Assembly (NCBI GenBank): GCA_944472155.2
Contig: OX235275.1
Coordinates: 26,774,865-26,838,864 of the forward strand
Source of the DNA: Trichobilharzia szidati
Taxonomy: Eukaryota > Platyhelminthes > Trematoda > Strigeidida > Schistosomatidae
DNA: 64,000 nt
Direction: 5' to 3'
The notes beneath the pieces are model-generated. The model was not told the origin of the DNA and made no database searches. It saw only the letters and a list, made by a program, of their open reading frames with translations. Below, piece after piece: positions 48,001 through 60,400 of this stretch. Every line of letters begins with the position of its first letter. Positions within the stretch are counted from its first letter, which is position 1. Position numbers and translations under genes: made by a program.

Positions 48001-48240
48001 GAAGACACATCGGCTGACTGGCTTCCAGAAGGCTTTCACCAGCCTGCGTCATTTCACTTCCCCCATTCCAGCGAAAAATAAGGTTACTGTTGATAATTTT
48101 AGTATTTGTATATATTTGTGCGTTGAAGATTTTGTAGCAATTTGGTTAAGTTTTGGGGGTGTAGTTGCTAGCACCACGCCCCAACCCTCCCTTTTTATCC
48201 GGGCTTGGGACCGGCTAGAAAACTATTGAGCTAGTAATCT
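45081..48240 (-). mobile_element. RTE-clade LINE (SR2-like), nearly full length
   Basis: Read on the minus strand: a 5' leader (about 48,240-48,053), endonuclease, RT, C-terminal domain and a (AAT)n tail at 45,095-45,081. At about 3.2 kb with endonuclease and RT in one polyprotein it fits the RTE clade, the group that includes SR2 of schistosomes. Frameshifts and stops make it inactive. Its 5' end lies about 150 bp from the TATA box of MEG copy 2, in divergent orientation. Confidence 0.83.
45090..48052 (-). pseudogene. RTE endonuclease-reverse transcriptase polyprotein (broken)
   Basis: ATG at 48,052. Endonuclease motifs: MATWNIRAIYETGK, GICESRWNG (Glu kept), IQCYAPT, ILIGDMKAKLG (family GDFNAK; Asn replaced by Lys) and, after a frameshift near 47,350, GSEHYLVQG (family SDH; Asp replaced by Glu). 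RT: AGPDGIPPEAL, KNWRGIMLLSTPSK, AGFRNGKSCSDQI, motif A FIDFEKAFDSV, a TAA at about 46,094, motif B TGVGQGCLLSP. Motif C (FADD) is split by a small insertion at about 45,865. The thumb (FTYLGSTV) and C-terminal WRRSCEEELKQ follow in shifted frames. It would nick DNA and prime reverse transcription. Confidence 0.83.
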
Positions 48241-48382
48241 AGGCGAGGTTGTTTTGAGTATGCTCACATTGATATTGTTGTTATTGGTGAAATGAGTACA
48301 GACACAGACATCTGAGACGGACAGTCAAAAGCACCACTTTTCTTTGATTGGTTTTTAATGAAAGTGATCAAATTTTCAAAGC

Positions 48383-48390
48383 TATATAAG
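48383..48390 (+). promoter_or_regulatory. TATA box of MEG copy 2
   Basis: TATATAAG lies 50 bp upstream of the ATG at 48440, so a start site near 48,412-48,418 would leave a 5' leader of about 25 bp. It sits in an ordinary AT-rich stretch, but the exact TATATAAG match followed by a signal-peptide exon with a consensus donor makes it credible. The 5' end of a minus-strand RTE lies about 150 bp upstream. Confidence 0.6.
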
Positions 48391-48439
48391 AGCTCAAAAA
48401 TAGATTATTCGAGTAAAGAACAACAACCAGAAGATCACG

Positions 48440-48497
48440 ATGGGTTCCTGCTCCTTACTCCTGATTACATCATACTTGGTGACGATGGGACTAGTCG
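48440..48497 (+). CDS. MEG copy 2, exon 1 (signal peptide)
   Basis: ATG at 48440 opens 19 codons plus one base, encoding MGSCSLLLITSYLVTMGLV, a short hydrophobic signal-peptide-like segment with little charge. The exon ends in G followed by the donor GTAAGT at 48498, so the intron is phase 1, the same phase as every downstream micro-exon. The upstream base context is A-rich (CACG before ATG). No homologous first exon is visible for MEG copy 1, whose 5' end lies left of the window. Confidence 0.7.
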
Positions 48498-51400
48498 GTA
48501 AGTCATTAATGAAACATTGTTCATATATGTAAATTAAAATACACAGACGGTATACGCATAAGTGTGAAAAGCACAAGATTTTAGTTCGTTTATGAAAGCG
48601 TATCACAATTTCATGTTTGATCTCTACTAATCCAAGCGTTATCCACAGTATATTTATATATGACCGAATTTAACAAAGCTAACACAATGAACGATTCGCA
48701 GTCACCCTTTCCTAACACTAGATTGCTGGTGTATCCGTTGGGAGTGCAATTAAATTTGATTAGTTATCAGGTGAACTGACCATACATACCTGCCTTCTAT
48801 AAGAGCACGGAACTATTTAGATTCGCATTCTGTAGCCTACCGACCTGGGCGCCCTTTATCCTCAGGGTTTGTTTCTTACCATTATTTTTATTATTATTAT
48901 TTTTGTATATATATGTGCACAAGTAAACAGTTACTCTGATCATTTACCTCCTCAGTGAGTCATTCGCTGAATGGCAAGACTAAAGTCAAAATACCCTGTT
49001 TACACGACTCATGAGACATGTGATCATATACCACAGTAGCATATGTTATGGCATTTTAGAGAGCAGGCTTTCGATAAATGACACCACCACCTATTCACCA
49101 TCCTTACAAGCAGCTTCTTACCTGAAATGTTTCAATATATGTCTCTTGTAATGATTATATTAAGAATCACTGAAAACACTCAGCAGTATAGCTCTGAATT
49201 AATTTATGTTTGGAAAGGTCAGTGAATTTCATTCATGACCGCAGGTTATGCTTTATTCTTCTTTAAGGCTTGTCAATACCAATCGTTCAAGAAATTGTGA
49301 TTGATACAAATGGCATCATATAGTTGTAACAACTCAAACAGTCCCTTCTGCACGCACATCTTATGTTTTCTAGAGTTTAGTCAAGTTGTAGGCAAGACGA
49401 TAAGGGTTTGTGTTCCCTTTTTATTGACAGTTCAACAGTTGACGATATATAGCTTATTCCTGCACAGAGGTAGACAAAGAAAACTGACTGGGAAGGCTAA
49501 GATTTATTGTTGCAGCGTAGAGGCAGTATCACGAGATGTTGTAGGTAATGGTATACTAACTTAAAAAAAACTGAAATTAACAGATCATGGGAGAAACATT
49601 GACTATTAATACATCTGATTCTATCCTAAGAAATTTGAAATTGTGTTCATTTAATTACTGAAACTACATTTGGTTAAAGGTCAGAAGATTCTCAATAGGA
49701 AGCAGAACATATAACTCTGTGTCATCATATGTATTTCTGAAATATAACGAATATGTAGGTCAGTAGCATGATACTAATTGCCTCGAACTAACAGTTAGAC
49801 AAGATGACCTTAGTAAACCTCTAAAATAGCAGCTAAATTGAGGTACATTGCAAAAGCCAGCGTGAGATGACACGTAGTGAAAATAATAAAAAATAAATAA
49901 AATCAGAAGAATCGTCATTTTCAGGATGGATGATGCAGGCTTTTGAAAGCCTTCCAATCTGTATGTCTTCTTTCACTTAATGAAAAGCAGGCGTGGGGAA
50001 ATAAATGGAAGTTCCGTACCATTTTGAAGGCTGTCTAGGCCAGTCGGCATAGAAGAGAAATAAGAATATACAATAATATAATAATTACAGGTCCTGCAGC
50101 AATGTCCAGTCGTGAGCGGTTTTAAAGAAACTTTGTCATACTGGTAAAGGCAACCTACTCAAACGCAGACAGGCAGCAAGCCGTTTAGGAGATGAGATTA
50201 GGAGTTGAAATGTGATGTGATGAAATTTATTTTGTATTGTCGGGGATGCTCACAGACTCGATTTCTGGTCAATTTCTTCACAGATCTGCGGATGCATATT
50301 AACCTCATTGAATTTGGCAAAGTGTGTGTTTGTGTGGCGTTATTCACTGAAACCAGAGTCAGTGAGTGAGTAATGTAGAGTATTAAACCTGAGCTATTTG
50401 AGTTCAAGTTTGACACAATGTACGAATTTAATTAATAAAAAGGAATAATTACTAGAGTTTAGTAAGCCCAATGAGCCTAGTTCTAAGTGTGTTGGTGATG
50501 TTCATTGGATTCCATCAGACAAAGTTTCAGTTTTGCAAGGAAATCTTCGTTTAATATTCTAGGCATTCGTCAGTCAGTTCAGTGTAATTCTAGTTCCTAT
50601 AACACTGAGGAAGACAGTATTATGCAATATACAGCCATCAAATAATGCCATTTTGTTGTAGACGGAATAGTACATGACGGAATCAATGGACCAATAAGTA
50701 TGATAAAGAATTCTCATTAAAATTCGCTTTTTCATTATTATTATTGTTTTTGTTATTACTGTTACTTTTCTGGAAGCCATTGTTTGTTTAATTCTCACAG
50801 GCAGACATGCAGTATACATGTATGTAGGTGCTGCTATCAATAAATCCAAAAATGTCTCAACGCATTAATTTATTGACGAAAGTGTCTTCCAAGTGATTCT
50901 GGTTTACTGCATTTGTCCTCACAGTCGTGGCCACTAATAGAATATTGATATTCTTACAGTAGTATTATTCATTCTTTCATCTCAGTTCCACTAGACTCTC
51001 TCCCATGACTTTCAAGTAGTAGGTTGAGGACTGGTCAAAAGCCGTAATCACTTATTCACACGATCTCCTCCATGTCATCGTCGGATACTCAAATGGGTTC
51101 TTAGCGTTCTACGTCTAGTTGAGTATCAATTTTGACGTACAGCTTTCGCTTATCATTTGGTGAGTGAAAGTCGCTTTCCTCTTTTGGCGAACAGATCGGT
51201 CACAAAACCATAAATGATGGAAGATATGTCACTTTGCAAACCTTACGGAAAATCTCCGTCCGCTGACCAGAGAGACTGCTGAGCACGCACAAATGAACTC
51301 ATTCTCAACTAAAATCAGGAAGAATCGCCATTTTCAGGATGGATGATTCAGGCCGCCTTTGAAAGCCTTCCGATCGGTTTGTCTTCTTTCAATTTATGCA

Positions 51401-54400
51401 AAAGCAGGCGTGAGGAAATAAATGGAAATTCCGTACCATTCTGGAGGCTGTCTAGGCCAGTCGGAATTGAAGAGAATTGAGAATAGAAAAAAAAATAAAA
51501 CAACCGCTAATAGTTGTTCTAGTCGGTGCTACTCTAAGGTCCACAGACTCAGTGCGTCACGATAACCATTGTCAACAGGCCATTTCAGTATCTGAGCAAC
51601 AAATGTCTTCGCTGGCATCGTACTGGAAATCAGACGTCCGGGAAGAAAGAATTGGCAACAGGAAGGTGTGAAATGCAAAGAACCGACTAATAAACTGGTG
51701 AATGGCAAATATCAACCGAACACACATCTAGGAGATTGACGAGTGAAAGCGACCATCTGAGTGACGTGGCGTAGATGATGTGAAGAGGTGATGAAAGCGT
51801 GTGGGCAATCGTGAAGCCAACATGAGAGAATTGCAGAGATGTGCTGCTTTTGTCCTGTTTCACCTGAAACTCAATCGGAGTAGTACAGAGAGTAAGAGTA
51901 ATGTAACAGCAATAATTCTCGTCAGGAAAACGTTGATGTTCTTATACATAAACTATATTTGAATGAGTACTTTTATCACCAGGGTGCGAAGTGATATGCG
52001 GTGAATAGGTCCATGTGATATTTGAACCTTCTTATAACCAATGACATTATCCATGGAATTACTTCACACTGTCCCACACAAATTCAGATTCTTCAAACAT
52101 TTATTCCGCTTGATGAATTTGAATGAAGCGAGAACAACAGTCTGTGCAGAATAAGATGATACCCCGATGTTACTCTGCATTTGATTTGTTTTTGTCAACA
52201 TAGCTGTAAACGAGCGCTAGTGAAAATGCTGTTGTGTAGAGTCGAAGGAGTATGCTCTACAGACAGATTAGAGGGAGAAGATATATTGAGTAATGACAGT
52301 TACCCTGAGAGATTCATTGCTGAGTACGGAAGATGTGAAGTCTCCAATGTCGAAAGTAGACAGACGACCCTTTCATATTAACTCTGTATGCGCAGATTTT
52401 CACGTATCCACAGTAGGACATGGTTTAACTGGCAGAAGTGAAGGAAGGGCACATCTTCAAATTTTAGAACATGCACTAAAGTGCCTTCGTCTCAAAGAAA
52501 TAAACGTTTCCTTTAGTACTATTGTCAGGAGGCTACTTGAGTTATCAAAGGAAAAATAATTTCAATTCTCCTGAAATTCTCTAACCAACGACTTAAGCCA
52601 GACTTATGTGGTGAGAAAGAGGCAGTTATCAGTGTGTCGTTGCACTGCACGGCAACTGGAGTTCTTCACTCTCCTTTTCACTTGGTAACGAGCCCTTTGA
52701 CTTTAACCTCTGGCCTTTGTTTTGTAACTCCTATACCATTGTATGTATACATTGACACTTTTGTCTAAACTTGATCTGACTGCCAACTAACATCATGTCA
52801 ACACCTCATCAAGTAGGTTAGAACTGTTACTGTGCATAAACACAATAATGTCGTAAGGCGGTATGCAGGCAGATGACAAGGGAGAGGTCAGCGAAATAAA
52901 TGATGTTCACAGGTTGTTCTGCACAAACCACTGTTGTTCTTGTTTCACTTTATTCCAGACTGAAGTTGTTCTCATGTTCTTGAAGTTTACTTGACCCACG
53001 TGTTTGTTTCACAACTTCTTTCAGGAATGAATCCATATGTCCTGAGTAGTGGTGAGACGAAATTAAATATTTCACAAACAATAATATTGATGAAAAATTA
53101 TTGATAATGATGATGATGACGGTAGAGAATGAGGTGTAATCTGACGAAATGAATGAGAGTTTGTGTGGAGATAAATACATCCACATAACATGAAATCATC
53201 TTGATTTGATTTTTGAGCGAGTAACATTTCACTGTAAGCAACACGAGGAATAGCCAGACCTCACAGTGAATCGATGACACTTATCTGTCTATTCGACGTC
53301 ACAATGGCTGCTCAACTATGTCTTCAACGATCAACTGTGATGATGGAATGAGTGATGCAAGTAGGGTGGTAAATAATGGAGAGAGTCTCCGAGATATATC
53401 TTCGAGTTGATGGACGTTCAATGATGTTATGGGTAAAGATATAGAGATGAAGTGAAAATCAGGATGTCAGAATATTTCGAATGTATGCTTATACATCGTT
53501 CATCCACATGACATATAACTAATGCCTCTTAGTCACCTGGTAGATAGATAGGTCTTGTGGCTGAGACAACGGATACCTGAACTGATAACCGGAAAGCCTT
53601 CACGGATTGAAATATGCTTTTCACCTTTATACTTGTATTTGCTCACATCGTATCTTAAGTCAGAAAATATAACAGTCTTCAGTTGTAAATCACGGAAAGA
53701 CATATAATGGAAATAATATGAGTTTCGGGGGTCCATATAGGGCAGTCATATCTCCTAAAGTTACTTTTTGAGCAGTATTGTATCGTGTCCTGATGAAGAA
53801 ACGCGTATACTTTATTCGTGTTTGTTGGTGGGAAACCTATTGGTCGCAGGTTTTCATTATGAGCGGAAATTGACTCAAGAACCAGTGGATTGTCGGAGAC
53901 TGGCTGACTTCATGTTATACCACTAGTTGAGGTCAGTTGGTAACCTAACTTGGAAAGTGATATAAATCGAATCAACAATCTACTGAAATGCTGCCCACAA
54001 GAAGTGTCACTCTATTGTGTGCAAGCATGATTGGTGTGGAGTATATAGTTGAAGCACGAAAGCAACTACACTCAGGATGTGTATAAGGAAGAGGTTTTGC
54101 TTTCTTTACACTGAAGGAGTTGTCTGAATGGAAAGTGAAGGCTTCACATCTAAACCGTTCATCTCTGAAGAGAAGCAGCCGTATCACTTGCACTACTGAT
54201 ACGCATAATCAATTCGTTCTGATTCATACTCTTTTAGTGTCTCATTTGTGTTCAACTCTATACTACGAAGTACTAAATCGTGATATGCGTCGTTACATTC
54301 CTCACTGTTTCTTAACTCAGTTATGATTATAAATATTACTCCTCCGGCTATCGAGTAGAACATTGGACGTAAACAGATTGATTCTTCATTTTTCTCGGTT

Positions 54401-57400
54401 CATGATGACATCTTCAGCTGGCTCCATAACTGCTCGTAAGCTCCCAGCTGCGCCTCACTTGATCTTCATCAACTCATAGTCGCACCCTTGCTCACCTCGC
54501 CGTCTCCCGACCGAGTTCCATTTCAGCGATGGCCTGATACGTGATGTCACTCAACCGTCTCCTCAGAATGTGACCGATCTATCTTCGTTTCTGCTTGGTT
54601 TATAGATTATTGATTGACTCGCAACTGGTGTTTCTTTTGCAATTCCTCCCAGCCATTAGTTCTTCAGGATGAAGCCTGCGTTTGCAAATGTTGATGGGTG
54701 TCTGCAGTCAGTAGGAGTTGTTTTCGTGACGCGTGTGCCCAGTTTCCTATCCATTTGGAAGAAGTGACTTGACATTACTGCTGGATATCCAAAGTTAGTG
54801 CTAAGTGTTCGGTGTGGTGGATTTCAACACTGTCGTTATTTGAGTGAGACAATGCTGCCTGGATAAGTGAAAGTAGTGATCTCGTTGAAATTTCTCTGGT
54901 TGATGGTATTTGGTGCTTGTAATTGTTGGTAAGGTTTCTTCATTAGCGCTGTCTTCTCTAAGGTTATCTGTGTTATGTGAATTCCTCTCCTGCCAACTTG
55001 TTGGTTTCCACCCATGGATCTTCTCGTTTGTATGAGATAAGAGATTAATAATCCTCAATTCCCCCATCAATTTGAGTCCTTCTTCCGGTCCGAAGTAGGT
55101 CGGTCCTCTCAGACTCCACGATCTGCTGTATGATCCAGTTCACCACAGTCAAGAATATCATCAGTGACAGTAGGCATCGTCATATTACTTCTCTCTTCAC
55201 GGTAGACGCTTGGCTGTGTTCTCCGTTGCTGACACAATAATGTGTCTGTTGTTGAGTGAAGTAGAGAAATGTTTCGGTTATTCCGTAGTGTTGAAGCAGT
55301 TTCCAAATTATTTATGAACATGATGAACTCTGTTATAGGCCTTCTCGAAATTGTTGAAGTTGAAGCAGATATTTGACTAACTGGCATTCTATGCTGTGTT
55401 TGATGACGATGAGCAGAGTTGCAAAATCATCCACATACCACTTGCTTCTCCTTAATTAATTAAGATTGTTCCATGAGGAGATCTGCATCGAGAGCATCTC
55501 TCAGTCTCTACAGGAGGACGAGACTGAATATTGTGCTTGGCGTGGATAGGAGCGTAATTACTTGTCAGTTCTCGCAAATGGTCTAGTCACCCATTTCTGG
55601 TAGTCTGATAAGGTGTCTTTTCGTTACTCCAAGTCCACAGTTATTGATTTCCATTGAAAATGATCTCACTTATTGTATAAACAGTAAACATCGTCACTCA
55701 CAACTATTTTACAATGGTCAAATCGATTTCGGCGTACAGTTCATCTTAACCTTTCACGCTCTTCTGACTGACTGTCACTTTCTATTCTTCATCTGATCTT
55801 GCCCTTGATGTTTACTTCTGACCGCATATCATGTACTTCTACCGTATTTAAGGCGATTCCGGTGTTTGAGAATTCACGGTTCACTCAGACATTTGATTTG
55901 ATGCATCGATTGTTGTTATGGCTGTAGCTTACTGGGAAGAAATCCACTGATGTCTTGGATAAAACAGAATACCTTCTCTGAATGTGTGAGATGACTTAGT
56001 TGACAATCCATCCCTTCCTCGTTGGCAAACAACTTCGATCACTGGTCCACCTGTATTTCCGTTCTTAAAACACAACGCAGCTTATTTTCTCTGAATCTTA
56101 TTGTGCATAGTCGATATCATAGTAGAGCACGAGAATCAGATTCTCCGTCTATCTGTCTGCCTGTCTGTCTGTCTGTCTATCTGTGTGCTCACCTTATTCA
56201 AATTCACAAAAGAATGATACACCGAAGGGAAGTAAGTACTTTGGACTATTCGCTCAAATCACCATTTTTACTGTTCTTCTAGTTTCTATATTCAGTTTGA
56301 CATCTGTGACCAGCTTCCTCTCAGACAATGGTCAACGGAGTTGTGTCCTTGTCCTTTCTCTTCAAGTTCAACATTCCACATTTCAAAAGTAGTCAGTCAG
56401 CATTATAATGAGGTGACATAGTTGTGTCTTGTTTTGTTAATCATATTCACAAGTGGTGTACTGTCGTGTTGAATTGTCGTACGACCAGAAATTTGAAGGT
56501 GTGTGGAACAGAACAAAGTGAACTGGATACACTGAATATACTGATGTGGTTAATTAGTCTGATGAGGAATCTGCGTGTGGGTGTGTGGGTGTGTTAATAG
56601 TAGATAAAAGTGATGCGAGAGTAGTATGGAAGCGTTTTGAGAAAATGTGAACCTTAGCGACATATTTCTACAAATACGTAGGCTTGTCGGTCGTAGGCAG
56701 ATTTCCCTATCCAAATGTGTCATGGAACACTGACACACAGCCACACAGTTTTATATTATGCCCTTGTGTATTGTGTTTTCCAATCTCGGGATGTACCCAT
56801 GTACACTTCCACACACTTGTCTTCCTGACTGACTGTCTGTGCTCGTTTCTCAAAATTACAGAAACGTGTCATTAGGGATTGATTGGTATATACTTCGGAT
56901 AGAACAGCACTGCGTCACATGATATACAATGGATTGCTGTTCTACTTAGACATCGATCTTGGATGAAGGGAATTCTTGTGCGATAATTCATGCTGACAGT
57001 TCTATATATTTTGTTAACAATTTTTCAGAATAAATTGATCATTACTATTACTATTGTCGTTATAATTATCATTAGTAGTATTATTATTTGCGTTACTAAT
57101 TTCATTTCAGTCAATGATACGAATGCAACTGTTGATGGTAAGTTATGTGGCTGTACGCATCCTGATTTTGTCATCTTTTATTTACAAATGACTGAACATA
57201 TCGAATCTCACATACACACGTACAAATAGAAAGCAACAGATGAGAGGACCTGTTCAGTGTAGATTGCTTAAATACGATGCATAATTTGCATGATCTCATA
57301 GTACACTATTCCTTTCAATACTCATTTGAAATATCAACATAATCGCAAACACTTGTAGAATAGTTGAGTAATTCTGGTGTAGTTTGTGCTGGAGTGTTTG

Positions 57401-60400
57401 ATGGTCAAGTTTCATTGCCCTTCCGACAAACATTTTCATTTGCAACACCTATCCAGATGCTATTACACAAGTGCCGCAGACATTGATCAGCAGGTGGTCA
57501 GTATGCACTGGACAGTTCATCCTGAAAAACGAACATGTGAAATGAATGATTTGGCACCACCGTAATCATGAATAATCAATCCATTGGAAAGCCTTCTGCT
57601 TCTCGACTACTCGGAAAATTGGATAGTGCTAGGAAAATGTGAGAATGAAGAGTTAAAACCATCGCACATTGAGAAAAGCTGTAGCCTAAGAGAAAATGAA
57701 ATGGGAAGAACTGAGAAGGGTCAAGGGAAAATGAAATCTGTTACTGCGAAGCGGAAATCGTATGCAGCTCTTCAAGACGGTCATCAATTTGAAAGGTGAA
57801 AGCGTTCTTTCTGAATACAGAAATCTGGACTGGCCAACCATCATTGCAACAGCTTCAACTTCGTGTATAACGACACAAACGAACTATGTACGATGCTTCT
57901 TATGTGTAGAATGTGGAGGCTATGTGAGCGTCTATACGACGTGTTATGTGTCTCAAGTGTGAAGATGTTCAGCTTTGTCATGCATATAAACTAGACTGGT
58001 CAATGTTGTGAAGTCAGTAAACGAGTCTTCCCAGTTGTCGTCCTATACATATTGTGGACTACAAGAATGTTTGAAACGGTGTATGCATGAGGAAGAACCA
58101 AGACTAGGTGAGACATCTTTCAGAATCGGAGTCAACAGGAGATATCCACTGATCGACCTGCATAATTCTCTTCATATATCTCTGTATTTATATGTCAGGA
58201 TAGAATCCTAGTGTAGTATGTGCCACTGATAAGATTTATCAATAGTAATATAAGGAGACATTCATCGGCTCTGTCTGTCTCTCTCTCTATTCTGCTTATG
58301 CTACACATTATGGACGGCTTCTCTCCGTTCTGTTCTCAGCCTCTTCATATGCCACACCTGCTGGAGAAGCCAGGTTGTGCTGTGTATTGGTAGTCGTGGT
58401 TTCCAACTAGACATCCACAGAAATGGTGACATCTTCGTTGTTTTCTGAGTGGATGCACGATGTGTTAGTAGAATCGGTGAAAGCTGTGTCTTTCAGTTAC
58501 CTCCCTGCAACGTCCCAGGACGAACAGCTTCGCCGTCGGATCACTGAAGGCATTCAACTCAGACACGGCCCTCCTTACATAGGTGTTATTCATAGATTTG
58601 CAAACTGACATCCAAGTGAAGTAGAATTCAAATTTCGCTGTTTCAACTTTCAACCAAGCATCTGCAATTTTCACCAGAAATGTATCCACAAATATCATAT
58701 CAGCAATAATCAACTGAATCCATCCTGACGCTCGTTGACGCTCGAACTTCTACTTGTTGTTGTCGTCTAGAACGGAAATAAAAGTATCGGGACTTAAACA
58801 ACCACTCGCACAGAACTCGACAACATGACATGTTTGACATCCTGTAGGAATTTAATTGATAAACGGACTAATTACTAGAGTTTATTAAGCCCAATGAGCC
58901 TAGTTCTAAGTGTGTTGGTGATGTTCATTGGATTCCATCAGACAATGTTTCAGTTTTGCAAGGAAATCTTCGTTTAATATTCTAGGCATTTATCAGTCAG
59001 TTCAGTGTAATTCTAGTTCCTATAACACTGAGGAAGACAGTTTTATGCAATATACAGCCATCAAATAATGCCATTTTGTTGTAGACGGAATGGTACATCA
59101 CGGAATCAATGGACCAATAAGTATGACGAAAAATTCTCATTGAAATTCGAATTTTCATTATTATTATTTTTGTTACTGTTATCACTGTTACTTTTCTGGA
59201 AGCCACTTTATGTCAAATTCTCATAACCAGACATGGAGTATACATGTATGTAGGTGCTGCTGTCAATATATTCACAAATGTCTCAACGCCTCGATTTATT
59301 GAGGAAAGTGTCTTCCAAGAAATTCTGGTTTACTGCATTTGTCCTCACACACGTGACCACTCATAAAATATTGATATTATTACAGTAATATTAGTCATTC
59401 TTTCATCTCAGTTCCACTAGACTCTCTCTTCGATGACTTTCAAGTAGTAGGTTGAGGACTGCTCAAAAGCCGGAATCACTTATTCACACGATCTCCTCCA
59501 TGTCATCGTCGGATACTCAAATGGGTTCTTGGCGTTCTACGTCCAATTGAGTATCAATTTTGTCGTACAACTTTCGCTTATCATTTGGTGAGTCGAAGTC
59601 ACTTTCCCCTTTCGATGCACCGAACGGTCACAAAACCATAAATGATAGAAGATATGTCGCTTTGCAAACCTTACGGAAACTCTCCGTCCGCTGACCAGAG
59701 AGACTGATGAGCACGCACAAATGAAGTTATTCTCGACTGGAATCAGAAGAACCGCCATTTTCAGGATGGATGATTCAGGCCACCTTTGAAAGCCATCCGA
59801 TCGGTATATCCACTGTCAATTTATGCAAAAGCAGGCGTGAGGAAATAAATGGAAATTCCGTACCATTTTGGAGGCTGTCTAGGCCAGTCGGAATAGAAGA
59901 GAAATGAGAATAGACAATAAAATCATATGACAACCGCTAATAATTGTTCTAGTCGGTGCTACTCTAAGGTCCACAGACTCAGTGCATCACGATAACCATT
60001 GTCTAGGAGATTGATGAGTGAAAGCGACCATCTGAGCGACGTGGCGTAGATGATGTGAAGAGGTGATGAAAGCTTATGGGCGATTGTGAACCAACATGAG
60101 AGAATTGCAGAGATGTGCTGCTTTTGTCCTGTTTCACCTGAAACTCAATCGGAGTAGTACAGAGAGTAAGAGTAATGTAACAGCAATAATTCTCGTCAGG
60201 AAAACGTTGATGTTCTTATACATAAACTATATTTGAATGAGTACTTTTATCACCAGGGTGCGAAGTGATATGCGGTGAATAGGTCCATGTGATATTTGAA
60301 CCTTCTTATAACCAATGACATTATCCATGGAATTACTTCACACTGTCCCATACAAATTCAGATTCTTCAAACATTTATTCCGCTTGATGAATTTGAATGA

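Noticed and set aside
48690..48725. 27-nt block between GATTCGCAG and GTGTAT
   Set aside because: It contains a TAA in the required phase.
48956..48973. 18-nt phase-1 block with a GC donor (GCAAGA)
   Set aside because: The acceptor is strong, but GC donors need a near-perfect context (AG before GCAAGT), absent here.
56214..56232. Perfect GTAAGT donor in unit C
   Set aside because: Unit A lacks it because of a 4-bp difference, and no acceptor gives a multiple of three.
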